Below are positions 6,217-13,294 of a stretch of 14,839 nucleotides of DNA, piece by piece. The stretch comes from Streptomyces albus subsp. albus (GTDB taxonomy: Bacteria; Actinomycetota; Actinomycetes; Streptomycetales; Streptomycetaceae). A model generated the notes under the pieces. That model did no database searches, was not told the origin of the DNA, and saw nothing but the letters and a program-made list of their open reading frames with translations. A program made the translations under genes and the position numbers. Positions within the stretch are counted from its first letter, which is position 1; each line of letters begins with the position of its first letter. Location of the stretch: positions 1 to 14,839 of the forward strand of contig NZ_JODR01000052.1 in NCBI RefSeq assembly GCF_000725885.1, written 5' to 3'.

Positions 6217-6627
6217 ATGGGCGAAACGCTGGACAGTGGGCCGTTCTATCACGGTACGAAGGCGGACCTGCGGGTCGGAGATCTGCTGACCGCCGGATTC
6301 CGCTCCAACTACCGGCCGGAAATCGTCATGAACCACATCTACTTCACCGCGCTTCGTGACGGTGCCGGCCTCGCGGCCCAGCTCGCCGCCGGAGACGGCG
6401 AGCCGCGGGTGTACCGGGTCGAGCCGACCGGGGAATTCGAGAACGACCCGAACGTCACCGACAAGAAGTTCCCCGGCAATCCCACCCGCTCCTACCGCAG
6501 CAAGGAACCGCTCCGCATCGTCGCCGAGGTCGACGACTGGATGCGGCAGACCCCCGACGCGATCCGGGCCTGGCGGGAACGTCTCGCCGGGATGCGCGCG
6601 GACGGGCAGGCCGAGATCATCAACTAG
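6217..6627 (+). CDS. arr: NAD+--rifampin ADP-ribosyltransferase (Arr)
   Basis: The 136-residue protein matches the Arr family over its full length: PFYHGTKADLRVGDLL, SNYRPEIVMNHIYFTA, RVYRVEPTGEFENDPNVTDKKFPGNPTRSYRSKEPLRIV and a C-terminal GQAEIIN. Arr transfers ADP-ribose from NAD+ to the C23 hydroxyl of rifamycins and inactivates them. His12, Tyr42 and Asp77 have the relative spacing (30 and 35 residues) of the His-Tyr-Asp residues I remember for mycobacterial Arr. Length is normal for the family and the motifs are intact, so it is probably functional. It is cytoplasmic with no signal peptide. It appears to be a chromosomal, single-gene unit with a leaderless promoter; no transposon ends are seen nearby. 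Chromosomal arr homologues are common in soil actinomycetes. Confidence 0.95.
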   Translation: MGETLDSGPFYHGTKADLRVGDLLTAGFRSNYRPEIVMNHIYFTALRDGAGLAAQLAAGDGEPRVYRVEPTGEFENDPNVTDKKFPGNPTRSYRSKEPLRIVAEVDDWMRQTPDAIRAWRERLAGMRADGQAEIIN

Positions 6628-6665
6628 GCGGTGGGCCGGGGCGGATGCCGGTTCCTGCCCTCGAA

Positions 6666-6691
6666 GACCGGCCCGACCGGTCTGCTAGCCT
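6666..6691 (+). promoter_or_regulatory. Candidate promoter and operator for the hydrolase leader
   Basis: GACCGG (6666-6671) and CCGGTC (6677-6682) form a perfect 6-bp dyad with a 5-base spacer. It is followed three bases later by TAGCCT (6686-6691), a TANNNT -10 candidate. Transcription from here would give a leader of about 130 bases before the hydrolase start. The dyad could alternatively help to terminate arr. Confidence 0.4.
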
Positions 6692-6728
6692 TCCCCAGGC
6701 CGTGCCGGAGAACGAGGAGGTGGTACCC

Positions 6729-6779
6729 GTGAACGTATCGACGTGGGTGCTCTCCTCCAGGGCCACGGTCGGGCGATAG
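6729..6779 (+). CDS. Putative 16-residue leader peptide
   Basis: GTG at 6729 is preceded by GAGGAGG (6714-6720) with eight bases of spacing, one of the best ribosome sites in the window. The frame reads MNVSTWVLSSRATVGR and stops at TAG 6777-6779, 47 bases before the hydrolase ATG. The stop codon lies in the loop of a hairpin. No known leader peptide is matched. It could be a regulatory upstream ORF or a decayed start. Confidence 0.45.
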   Translation: MNVSTWVLSSRATVGR

Positions 6780-6813
6780 GTCGTCGCCCGGGAGCGCCGT
6801 TCTGTGCACTCCC
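6770..6813 (+). promoter_or_regulatory. Two adjoining hairpins in the hydrolase 5' leader
   Basis: Hairpin 1 pairs CGGGCGA (6770-6776) with TCGCCCG (6784-6790) around the stop codon of the leader ORF. Hairpin 2 pairs 6790-6797 with 6806-6813 (seven pairs and one mismatch) and ends directly against the GAAAGG ribosome site (6814-6819). They share base 6790. The layout would suit translation-dependent attenuation, but GC-rich DNA forms such stems easily. Confidence 0.35.
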
Positions 6814-6826
6814 GAAAGGCACGACC

Positions 6827-7567
6827 ATGCATGTCCTTTCCGAACAGCACCTCGGCGACGGTGTCGTGGAGCGTGAATTCATCCTCGGAGAGATCCCCGG
6901 CATCCTGTGGACGCCTGAAGCAGCATCGGCGTCCGCACCTGTGCCCCTCATCCTCCTCAGCCCTCCTCCGCTCGGGCTGCGCACGACGTACCCACGGCTG
7001 CTCGCCCGGGCCCGGCGCTCCGCGGCGGACGGTTTCGCCACGCTCACCATCGAGCTTCCCGGTAGCGGCGACCGGCCCCGCCTGCCCGCCGCCGAGGAGG
7101 CTCATGTCGGTCTGCGCCGGGCCATGGCGGCGGGCGAGCCGGTCAGCGACGAGATCATCGACGCCCTCGTCCTCCCCCTGGTCGACAAGTCGGTACCGGA
7201 ATGGCAGGCCGTCCTGGACGCCTCCCTCGCACTGCCGGAGATTGGCGGCCCGGTCGGGTATTCCGGGGGAGTGATCGCCATCGGGACCCGGCTGGCGGTG
7301 GTCGAGCCGCGCATCTCGGCTGCTGTTCTTTTCGCCGGCAGTTTCGTCCCTCGCAGCACGCTCGAAGAGGCCCGCCGGGTCACCATCCCTCTGCATGTCC
7401 TGCTGCAGTGGGACGACGAGGGCAACGACCGACGGGCGGCCCTGGACCTGTTCGACGCTTTCGGCTCCAGGGAGAAGACGCTGAACGCCAATATGGGCGG
7501 GCACACCGGCGTCCCGCAGTTCGCGGCCGACGCCGCGGCCCGGTTCTTCACCCGGCATCTGCGCTAG
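6827..7567 (+). CDS. Alpha/beta-hydrolase fold protein
   Basis: The ATG at 6827 has GAAAGG seven bases upstream; in-frame extension to 6743 lacks a ribosome site and is not hydrolase-like. The 246-residue protein runs HVLSEQHLGDGVVEREFILGEIPGILWTP (N-terminal sheet), PVPLILLSPPPLG (where the oxyanion loop normally has an HG motif), then TIELPGSGDRPR, GGPVGYSGGVIAIG (nucleophile region, formally GxSxG), LHVLLQWDDEGNDRRAALDLFDAFGSREKTLNANMGGHTGVP (acid and histidine region) and ARFFTRHL. The DD-E and GGH motifs match a family of small esterase or thioesterase-like hydrolases I recognise. The HG loop is replaced by PPP and the Ser lies three residues earlier than I expect, so activity may be altered. 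It is cytoplasmic; the substrate is unknown. It converges on the reductase gene at a shared terminator. Confidence 0.75.
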   Translation: MHVLSEQHLGDGVVEREFILGEIPGILWTPEAASASAPVPLILLSPPPLGLRTTYPRLLARARRSAADGFATLTIELPGSGDRPRLPAAEEAHVGLRRAMAAGEPVSDEIIDALVLPLVDKSVPEWQAVLDASLALPEIGGPVGYSGGVIAIGTRLAVVEPRISAAVLFAGSFVPRSTLEEARRVTIPLHVLLQWDDEGNDRRAALDLFDAFGSREKTLNANMGGHTGVPQFAADAAARFFTRHLR

Positions 7568-7645
7568 CCGGCCAGTCCCCGCCGCCGGACCGGTGCACGG
7601 CGGGCCGCGACGCGCGATGCCGACCGGGCTGAGGGCCTGATCCAC

Positions 7646-7684
7646 CGTGCCACCACCACCGCTTACGGCAGTGGTGGTGGCACG
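7646..7684. terminator. 14-bp hairpin terminator between convergent genes
   Basis: CGTGCCACCACCAC (7646-7659) pairs perfectly with GTGGTGGTGGCACG (7671-7684) around an 11-base loop. It sits between the convergent hydrolase (+) and reductase (-) genes and can serve both. Confidence 0.8.
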
Positions 7685-7734
7685 CACGCAGACATCGGAT
7701 TCCGGCCCGGTGGAGGAAACAGCCCCGGGACCGG

Positions 7735-8382
7735 TCACTTCCGCCAGAACAGGTGGTGCGTCACGCCACTCGCGCTGGGCACCACTTCGAGGTGGAACCG
7801 GTCGAGCAGCTCATCCGGTGAGTCCCACAGCCGCAGTCCGGTCCCCAGCTTCACGGGTGAGACCGCGACATGCATGGTGTCGACGAGGCCGGCGTCCAGG
7901 AACTCCCGGACGGTGGTGACCCCGCCGCCCAGCCGGACATCCTTGCCCTGCGCCGCTTCCCGCGCCTGCTCCAGGACGGCGGCGGGGTCGCCGTCGACGA
8001 AGTGGAACGTGGTGTCGGAGAGCGTGAACGAAGGGCGCCTGTGGTGGGTCATGACGAACACCGGGGTGTGGAACGGCGGCTCGTCACCCCACCAGCCGCG
8101 CCACTCGTGGTCCTTCCACGGCCCGCGCTGGGGCCCGAACTTGTTGCGGCCCATGATCTCCGCGCCGATGTTGTGCGCGAAATCCCGCGTGAAGTAGTCG
8201 TCGAGCCCCCGGCTCCCACCGGGATCGGTGCGTCCGGGCCAGCTCGCGGTCGCACCGGCCCAGCCGAGCAGCTCCGCCGGGTCGACGGCGTGGCCGAAGG
8301 GACGCTCGAGGCTCTGGTCCTCACCGGCGCCGATCCCATCACTCGAGACGGTGAAGTTCTGCACTCTCAGCAGCTGAGTCAT
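7735..8382 (-). CDS. Dihydrofolate reductase-like / RibD C-terminal domain protein
   Basis: The ATG at 8382 has AGGAGG six bases upstream; a longer frame to 8487 adds 35 non-conserved basic residues and is rejected. The 215-residue protein shows the DHFR/RibD_C order: LRVQNFTVSSDGIGAG (first strand and substrate loop), GAEIMGRNKFGP, PVFVMTHHRRPSFTLSDTTFHFVDGD, then DVRLGGGVTTVREFLDAGLVDTMHVAVSPVKLGTGLRLW. The LGGG-x-x-T-x-x-x-FL-x-x-GLVDE-type motif binds NADPH in this superfamily. These stand-alone proteins are usually annotated as deaminase/reductases, and their natural substrates are mostly unknown. It is monocistronic and shares the terminator at 7646-7684 with its convergent neighbour. 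Confidence 0.87.
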   Translation of the reverse strand: MTQLLRVQNFTVSSDGIGAGEDQSLERPFGHAVDPAELLGWAGATASWPGRTDPGGSRGLDDYFTRDFAHNIGAEIMGRNKFGPQRGPWKDHEWRGWWGDEPPFHTPVFVMTHHRRPSFTLSDTTFHFVDGDPAAVLEQAREAAQGKDVRLGGGVTTVREFLDAGLVDTMHVAVSPVKLGTGLRLWDSPDELLDRFHLEVVPSASGVTHHLFWRK

Positions 8383-8555
8383 GTTGCTCCTCCTGTGTCG
8401 TCGGCAACGGTGGTGAGACTCCCCGAGCCGCGAAAACTCATCGCTGCGTTCCCGGCTGTCACAGACCGGGCCCGTGGGCAGCCGCATGCCGCGAAGTGAT
8501 CCCGAGGGGCCACGTCAGGCGGTTTCCGGCCGAGTCCGGGAGGTCCGGGAGGCCG

Positions 8556-8822
8556 TCAGAGCTTCTGCGCTTCCATGCAGGCGTCGTCAGCCCGGACTTG
8601 GGGGACGTGGAGGGCGGTGAGTTCCAGGTAGCAGCGGTGCCAGTCTCCTGCGGCGCCCTTCTGGCAGGCCGCGGTGATCTCCGGGGTCACCGGGCCCCAT
8701 CCGGCAGCCTGCAGCTCGCAGTTCCTCACCGTGGCATGTGCCGCAGGCGCGACGAGAAAGAGCCCACTGGCCACGAGACCGGCAGTGACTGCGGCGGCGG
8801 CGAGACGACGGACAGCGCGCAC
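8556..8822 (-). CDS. Small secreted four-cysteine protein
   Basis: A GTG at 8822 follows GGAGG with six bases of spacing. The 88-residue product begins with a signal peptide (MRAVRRLAAAAVTAGLVASGLFLVAPAAHA, cleavage after AHA at about residue 30). The mature part of about 58 residues contains exactly four cysteines (RNCEL, AACQKG, HRCYLEL, DACMEA), suggesting two disulfides and a compact helical fold. I recognise no characterised family; similar tiny secreted proteins are common in Streptomyces. It lies downstream of the membrane-protein gene on the same strand with a gap of 166 bases, so co-transcription is possible but not evident. Confidence 0.75.
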   Translation of the reverse strand: MRAVRRLAAAAVTAGLVASGLFLVAPAAHATVRNCELQAAGWGPVTPEITAACQKGAAGDWHRCYLELTALHVPQVRADDACMEAQKL

Positions 8823-8988
8823 GGGGCACCTCCGGGTGCTGGGTTGTTGTCACGGCGCCCTCATGCATGCCACTGCTGACACGGCCACAACCTGGCCGGT
8901 GGGGGCTTGCGGCAGCGTCCGGCGGGCGCGTCGTGCCGTGCTGGTCGGTGGGCAGATGGGCCGCTGCACGGGGGGAGCCCGCCATCGG

Positions 8989-9957
8989 CTACGGCGCCGG
9001 CGATCCGCGGCGCAAGGTGTACTGGTTGAGGGTGTCCGGGTCGCCGATCCAGTAGTAGAGGGTGGGCTGTTCTTCCGTACCCCCGAACTGCCAGCTGATG
9101 CCCTCCATACAGCCGCTGACGCCGAGGCCGAGCTGCGGGGTTCCGGAGGGCGAGGTTTCCTGCGCCCACGAGCCGGAGCCACTGCACTGCTCGGGCCTGT
9201 CCCCGTCGTACGCAGCCTTTGCGGTGTGGACGTCCAGGCCGTTGGCCACCGCGGTGCCGTCAGCCCGGAGGGTGAGGGTGCCGCCGTGGTCGTCGGTCCA
9301 CGTGCCGACGAGCTTCGCGGCGGTGAGCCGTGGCGGCTCGTACCCCTGGATCAGGCCGGTTCCGTAGGCCGCCAGACCACCGACGAGAACCACCGCCGAC
9401 AGCGTCAGCCCGCAGACGAACACCACCCCCGCCAGCGCGAACCGGGCACCGGTGCGGCGCAGGACGGTCACGGCCCGGGTGCACAGGGCGGCGGGGACCA
9501 AGCCGAGGAAGGCCGCGACAAGTATCAGCGGGAGCACGGTCCAGCCGCCGCCCAGGAGTACCGTCGGCACCCCGGCGCACACGGCGACGGCCGCGGCGAA
9601 CGCCCCGCAGACAGCCAGGCACCAGCGCACCGTATCGGTCCGCCCGGTCCTGCGGGCCGACCAGCGCGACAGCTGTACGACCGGCAGGACGGCCGCCGCA
9701 GAGCCGAGCAGCCCCGCGAGGCCGAGTATGACCACGGCGACCACGGCCGCGAGGAGATACCCGACGTAGGCCGGGATACCGGCGGCGACATAGTGCTCTT
9801 CCCGCAAGCCCGTCAGGAAGTGGACGACCAGCGCGAGCGCGCCCTCCGCCCACAGTGTCACGGCACCGGTCAGCCACGCGGCCGTCCAGCCCGCGCCGCC
9901 GACACGCTCCGGCCCCGCTGGGGCCGCTTCCTGCCGCTCCACCGTCCAGCGCGCCAT
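8989..9957 (-). CDS. Polytopic membrane protein with C-terminal soluble domain
   Basis: The ATG at 9957 is preceded by GGGAGGGAAGGGG. The 322-residue protein has about five hydrophobic segments: near residues 24-46, 57-92 (possibly two), 108-127, 132-158 and 172-198. A soluble domain follows from about 205 to the end. This domain starts PRLTAAKLVGTWTDDHGGTLTLRADGTAVANGL, a lipocalin-like or META-like small beta-sheet opening. It also contains two cysteines (EQCSGSGSW, VSGCMEGISW) that could form a disulfide if the domain faces outside. It ends in YYWIGDPDTLNQYTLRR. I do not recognise a characterised family. The GTW-x-D-x-GGTLTLRADGT motif recurs in Streptomyces lipoproteins of unknown function. 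Confidence 0.75.
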   Translation of the reverse strand: MARWTVERQEAAPAGPERVGGAGWTAAWLTGAVTLWAEGALALVVHFLTGLREEHYVAAGIPAYVGYLLAAVVAVVILGLAGLLGSAAAVLPVVQLSRWSARRTGRTDTVRWCLAVCGAFAAAVAVCAGVPTVLLGGGWTVLPLILVAAFLGLVPAALCTRAVTVLRRTGARFALAGVVFVCGLTLSAVVLVGGLAAYGTGLIQGYEPPRLTAAKLVGTWTDDHGGTLTLRADGTAVANGLDVHTAKAAYDGDRPEQCSGSGSWAQETSPSGTPQLGLGVSGCMEGISWQFGGTEEQPTLYYWIGDPDTLNQYTLRRGSPAP

Positions 9958-10139
9958 CCCCGCCCCTTCCCTCCCACGTGTGCGTCATCATGCACCTGTC
10001 CAGCAGGGTTGTCGCAGCAGGGGTGCCGTAAGCGGCGCGCTCGCACCACCGCATCGACGGGGGCCTTCGTCCTTCGTCGGGCTTCATCACCCGGCGTCCG
10101 GGCCTGCGCCAGGCAGCCGGGGTCTGCCCCTGTCCCCGA

Positions 10140-10173
10140 TGCGTGTAATACGCAGGTAGAGGTTTACGGTGTA
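10140..10173 (+). promoter_or_regulatory. Candidate operator region of the quinone reductase gene
   Basis: TGCGT-GTAAT-ACGCA (10140-10154) is a perfect 5-bp dyad. Ten bases later comes TTACGGTGTA (10164-10173), which continues into the palindrome GTGTACAC. The same 10-mer lies in the dyad upstream of the SDR gene at 5402-5411. The site is about 50-80 bases before the GTG start, where a repressor would act. The rest of the 263-base gap (9958-10220) shows no gene. Confidence 0.4.
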
Positions 10174-10220
10174 CACGGGGGCCGCAGTGACCGACGCGGG
10201 AAGAACGGAGAACTCAGCAG

Positions 10221-11192
10221 GTGGGCACTTCCTCGAACACATCGCGCGCCCTGATCCTGGAGAAGTTCGGCACTGTGCCGAGGCTCGAGGAGCGGGCCGT
10301 GCCAAAGCCGCAGCACGGGCACACCCTCGTCAGGATGGCCGCGGCCACCGTCGCCCACCTGGACCTGAACATCCTCGACGGACAATTCGGCCTCCTGCCC
10401 GATCTGCCGTTCACCCCCGGCACCGAGGGCAGCGGCTACGTCGTCGCCTCGGACACCCACCCCGAGGGCGCCCTGGTGCGGGTACGCGGGGAAGGGCTCG
10501 GCCTGAGCCGCGACGGTGCCTGGGCCGAGCACGTGCTCGTACCGGACGCCGCCGTGCAGACCATGCCCGAAGGCACCGACCCCGCCCTGGCCTCCATCCA
10601 CTTCTCGCCGGTCGGTACCGCGTGGGCGGCTGTGCACGCCATCGCCCAGGTGCAGCCGGGGGAGCGGGTACTGGTCACCGGCGCGTCCGGCGCGGTCGGC
10701 TCCGTGACCGTTCAGCTCGCGGCGCGCGCCGGCGCCGAGGTGGTCGGCGCGGTCGGGCGTCCGGCGAAGCTGCCGCACGTACCCGGCGTCGCCAAGGCGC
10801 TGCCGGCGTCGGATCTGTCCGAGGAGTCGATCGGCGGCAAAGCCGACGTGCTGATCGACACGGTCGGTGGCTCCGTCCTGCGCAACGCCCTCACCCTGGT
10901 CCGTCCACGCGGCCGGGCCGCGCTCGTCGGCTACACGGCCGGCCGAGAGCTCACACTGGACCTCGCGGACTTCTTCCTCGCCGACGTCTCCCTCCTGCCG
11001 GTCAACATGATCTCCCGCGGTCAGGAGGTCGCCCCCGAGGTGCTGCGCCTGCTGCCGGACCTGTCCTCCGGCTCGCTGTCGCTGCCTTATGAGCGGTACC
11101 GGATGGACGCGCTCGGCGAAGCGGTGAAGCGGCTGCGTACGGGCACGGCGGTGGGCAAGATCGTGCTCGACATGGGCGACACCGGAAACTGA
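10221..11192 (+). CDS. NADPH:quinone reductase-type zinc-independent MDR oxidoreductase
   Basis: The GTG at 10221 has GGAG ten bases upstream. The 323-residue protein is an MDR enzyme. An N-terminal GroES-like domain (residues about 10-120) includes LVRMAAATVAHLDLNILDGQFGLLPDLPFTPGTEGSGYV and has no zinc cysteines. A Rossmann domain follows with RVLVTGASGAVGSVTVQLAARAGAEVVGAVGR (residues 149-178), the quinone-oxidoreductase nucleotide-binding signature. ADVLIDTVGG and GRAALVGYTAG follow, and the C-terminal AVKRLRTGTAVGKIVLD is typical. It should reduce quinones or alpha,beta-unsaturated carbonyls with NADPH in the cytoplasm. It converges on the SPFH gene and ends in a strong terminator overlapping its stop codon. 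Confidence 0.88.
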   Translation: MGTSSNTSRALILEKFGTVPRLEERAVPKPQHGHTLVRMAAATVAHLDLNILDGQFGLLPDLPFTPGTEGSGYVVASDTHPEGALVRVRGEGLGLSRDGAWAEHVLVPDAAVQTMPEGTDPALASIHFSPVGTAWAAVHAIAQVQPGERVLVTGASGAVGSVTVQLAARAGAEVVGAVGRPAKLPHVPGVAKALPASDLSEESIGGKADVLIDTVGGSVLRNALTLVRPRGRAALVGYTAGRELTLDLADFFLADVSLLPVNMISRGQEVAPEVLRLLPDLSSGSLSLPYERYRMDALGEAVKRLRTGTAVGKIVLDMGDTGN

Positions 11193-11218
11193 CCCCCTCC
11201 ACGGGGCCGGTTTCCGGT
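11181..11218 (+). terminator. Terminator overlapping the quinone reductase stop codon
   Basis: ACCGGAAAC (11181-11189) pairs perfectly with GTTTCCGGT (11210-11218). Inside, CCCC (11193-11196) pairs with GGGG (11203-11206), giving a long stem with one wobble and one mismatch and a 6-base loop. It contains the TGA stop codon at 11190-11192. Confidence 0.75.
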
Positions 11219-11219
11219 T

Positions 11220-11240
11220 CCCGGCGCGCCTTCCGCCGGG
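11220..11240 (-). terminator. Hairpin downstream of the SPFH gene
   Basis: CCCGGCG (11220-11226) pairs with CGCCGGG (11234-11240) around a 7-base loop, 19 bases beyond the stop of the minus-strand SPFH gene. With the stem at 11181-11218 it completes a two-hairpin insulator between convergent genes. Confidence 0.5.
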
Positions 11241-11259
11241 TACGCGCCGCTGCCGCGTC

Positions 11260-13290
11260 TCATTTCTTCATGCCGTCCTCGTCGGCATCCGTCTCGGGCA
11301 GCGAGGGCTGCTCCGTGCTCTCGTTCCCGGCCCCCGGGTCCAGGCCGCGCATCCTCTCCAGCAGCCCTTCGAGACGGGCGATCGGCTGCGTCTCGAGGAA
11401 CGCCGACAGATCGCCCCCGCTGATGAACTGCGGTACGGGCGCCTGAGTGATCTCCTTCAGCATTCTGAGCACCATGACGTTGTCGAGGCCGAGGGTCTGG
11501 ATCTCGGCCTGGAGATCCAGAGCCTTGCGCCGCTTCTCCGCCCGCACGCGCACGGTGTCGATCGCGTCCTCTCGTTCGGCGTTGTCCTGCTGCAGTGTGA
11601 GCAGTTCGCTCCGCATCTCCTCGTAGGCCGGCTTCTGCAACATCTCGTTCAGGGCCTCGTCCTCCGCGCGGAACTCGCCCAGATGGGTTCCTTTGGATTC
11701 CACACCCCACTCCCGGAGTTCGTTCTCCACCAGGGTGGCGAGGTCGAGGCGGGTGTCGCGGTAATTGCGCAGGAATTCCCGCACCGTCAGCGCGTTGGCG
11801 ATCTGGCTGAAGTACGAGGCGACGATGGCACCCAGCACGCGTTGCACGAAACGCTGGACGGGCAGCCGGTCGTACTGGAGGCCGCCGATTCCCGAGAACT
11901 GACCGCCGCCGTTCCTCCTGACCAGTTCGGGAGCGGACGCCGCGGGGATCTGGAGCAGCTGCTTCACGTCCACGAACAGCCGGTATCCCTGCACGGTGGC
12001 CGTGATCCGCCCCAGATGCGCGTCATAGTTCGTGAGCGCCTCGCTGGGCGTCTTCTCGTCCCACTCCAGGGTGAGAAGATGCGTCGGGACCAGCATGACG
12101 CGGACGAAATACGGGTTCAGCGCACAGACCGTTCCCCCGCTCAGAGTCTCCTCCTGCACACCCCGCCAGCCGCCGTTCGCGAGGAACACCCACGGCAGGC
12201 GATATCCCTGATGGCCCGGCACGGACGGTCCCGGCCTGTCGTCCTTCGGCTCCGCGCCGTCGAGCGCGATCACCACGCCGGTCTGGTCGGCGGGAACGGA
12301 GATCTCCCGCAGGTGCCAATCCGTCAGTTCACCGCCGCGCGCTGCCACGTTGTGCACGGTGATGACGTCGAACAGGGCCGGATTGATGTCGTAGTAGGCA
12401 CCGCCGGGGAGAATGGCGAGTTGCTTGCCCTGCTGGCCGCCGCCTTCCAGGAACCGTCCGCCGTCCTGGAAATCGTCGCACTCCACGTACGGGCCGAAGA
12501 CGGACCCGGGTGGCGGCACCTTGCCGGCCTTCGCGTCGACCAACCCGATGGTGCCTGTCGGAACGTGGACCCGGTCGACCTCCTGGACCTCGAAAAGCTC
12601 GGTGTTGATGTAGTAGGACTGCCCGCCGGCCAGCACGCCGACCTGAGTGCCCGCCTCCCCGCCGGCCAGCAGGAATTCCTCGCCGTTCTGGAAGCTGTTG
12701 CAGGAAACAGCGCGCGCCAGGGTCCGGCCCGAGGGCCGCCCCCGGCCCTCCTTCGCCGTGACCAGACCGATCTTTCCCTCCGCCACGGTTGTCCGGGGTA
12801 CGCATTCGACCTGGTGGAGGAACGGCACCCGCCAGTGGCGCCCGGGAAGGAGCGTGCGCGCTTGTACCCCGTGTGTGGCGTACGGGGTGACATGGGGGAA
12901 TTCCGGATGTGCCCGGCCGTGAAGCCGCCGCACGATACCGACATGCCCAGGTGGCACATACCGGAAGCAGAGCCGGCCGGCGACACCGGCGACCACCAGA
13001 GCAAGCAGGACGACGACGATGACCACTGGGCTCATGTGAGCGATCTCCCAACCCGTGACATAGAGCAGAAGAAAGAGAAAGAGGCAGCCTGTTGGCGGAT
13101 TGGACTGTCCGTTCTCTCTTTTGAGCGTCTCCGCTTTCCGCACGACGTGGCGCGTCACCACCACGGTGCCGAAGACATTGACCGACGCGTGCACATAGAG
13201 CGCCAGTTCACGGGAGACGGCCAGGGAACACAGCGCGGCGGCGCACCCCACCAGGTAGATCCCCAGGTCCACCCGACTCGCCCGTCCCAT
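11260..13290 (-). CDS. Membrane-anchored SPFH/band-7 protein with four internal repeats
   Basis: ATG 13290 follows GGGAGG, which overlaps the TGA of the TIR gene four bases upstream, so the two are probably coupled. The 676-residue protein has hydrophobic segments near residues 10-26, 68-80 and 87-106. It then has four repeats of about 70 residues starting at YVPPGHVGIV (111), TVAEGKIGLV (168), HVPTGTIGLV (242) and SVPADQTGVV (331). Repeats 2 and 3 share FQ(N/D)G, GG-x-x-G-x-Q and LxGGxxYxINxxLFxV. An SPFH domain lies at about 400-560 (LTLEWDEKTPSEAL, VDVKQLLQIP, ALTVREFL, LVENELREWGVE). A coiled coil rich in Arg, Glu and Lys runs from about 545 to 605, and an acidic tail ends in DEDGMKK. SPFH proteins oligomerise on membranes as scaffolds or cages, which is the probable role here. 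An in-frame ATG at 13035 with GGGAG nine bases upstream could give a shorter form beginning at the third segment. Confidence 0.85.
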   Translation of the reverse strand: MGRASRVDLGIYLVGCAAALCSLAVSRELALYVHASVNVFGTVVVTRHVVRKAETLKRENGQSNPPTGCLFLFLLLYVTGWEIAHMSPVVIVVVLLALVVAGVAGRLCFRYVPPGHVGIVRRLHGRAHPEFPHVTPYATHGVQARTLLPGRHWRVPFLHQVECVPRTTVAEGKIGLVTAKEGRGRPSGRTLARAVSCNSFQNGEEFLLAGGEAGTQVGVLAGGQSYYINTELFEVQEVDRVHVPTGTIGLVDAKAGKVPPPGSVFGPYVECDDFQDGGRFLEGGGQQGKQLAILPGGAYYDINPALFDVITVHNVAARGGELTDWHLREISVPADQTGVVIALDGAEPKDDRPGPSVPGHQGYRLPWVFLANGGWRGVQEETLSGGTVCALNPYFVRVMLVPTHLLTLEWDEKTPSEALTNYDAHLGRITATVQGYRLFVDVKQLLQIPAASAPELVRRNGGGQFSGIGGLQYDRLPVQRFVQRVLGAIVASYFSQIANALTVREFLRNYRDTRLDLATLVENELREWGVESKGTHLGEFRAEDEALNEMLQKPAYEEMRSELLTLQQDNAEREDAIDTVRVRAEKRRKALDLQAEIQTLGLDNVMVLRMLKEITQAPVPQFISGGDLSAFLETQPIARLEGLLERMRGLDPGAGNESTEQPSLPETDADEDGMKK

Positions 13291-13294
13291 CCGT

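Noticed and set aside
8383..8487. 35-residue N-terminal extension of the reductase
   Set aside because: It is basic, non-conserved sequence; AGGAGG sits right before the ATG at 8382, where the family begins.
8674..10254. 526-codon plus-strand open frame
   Set aside because: It runs antisense to the membrane protein and small secreted protein and is rich in Arg, Gly and Pro without recognisable domains. It is a typical high-GC shadow.
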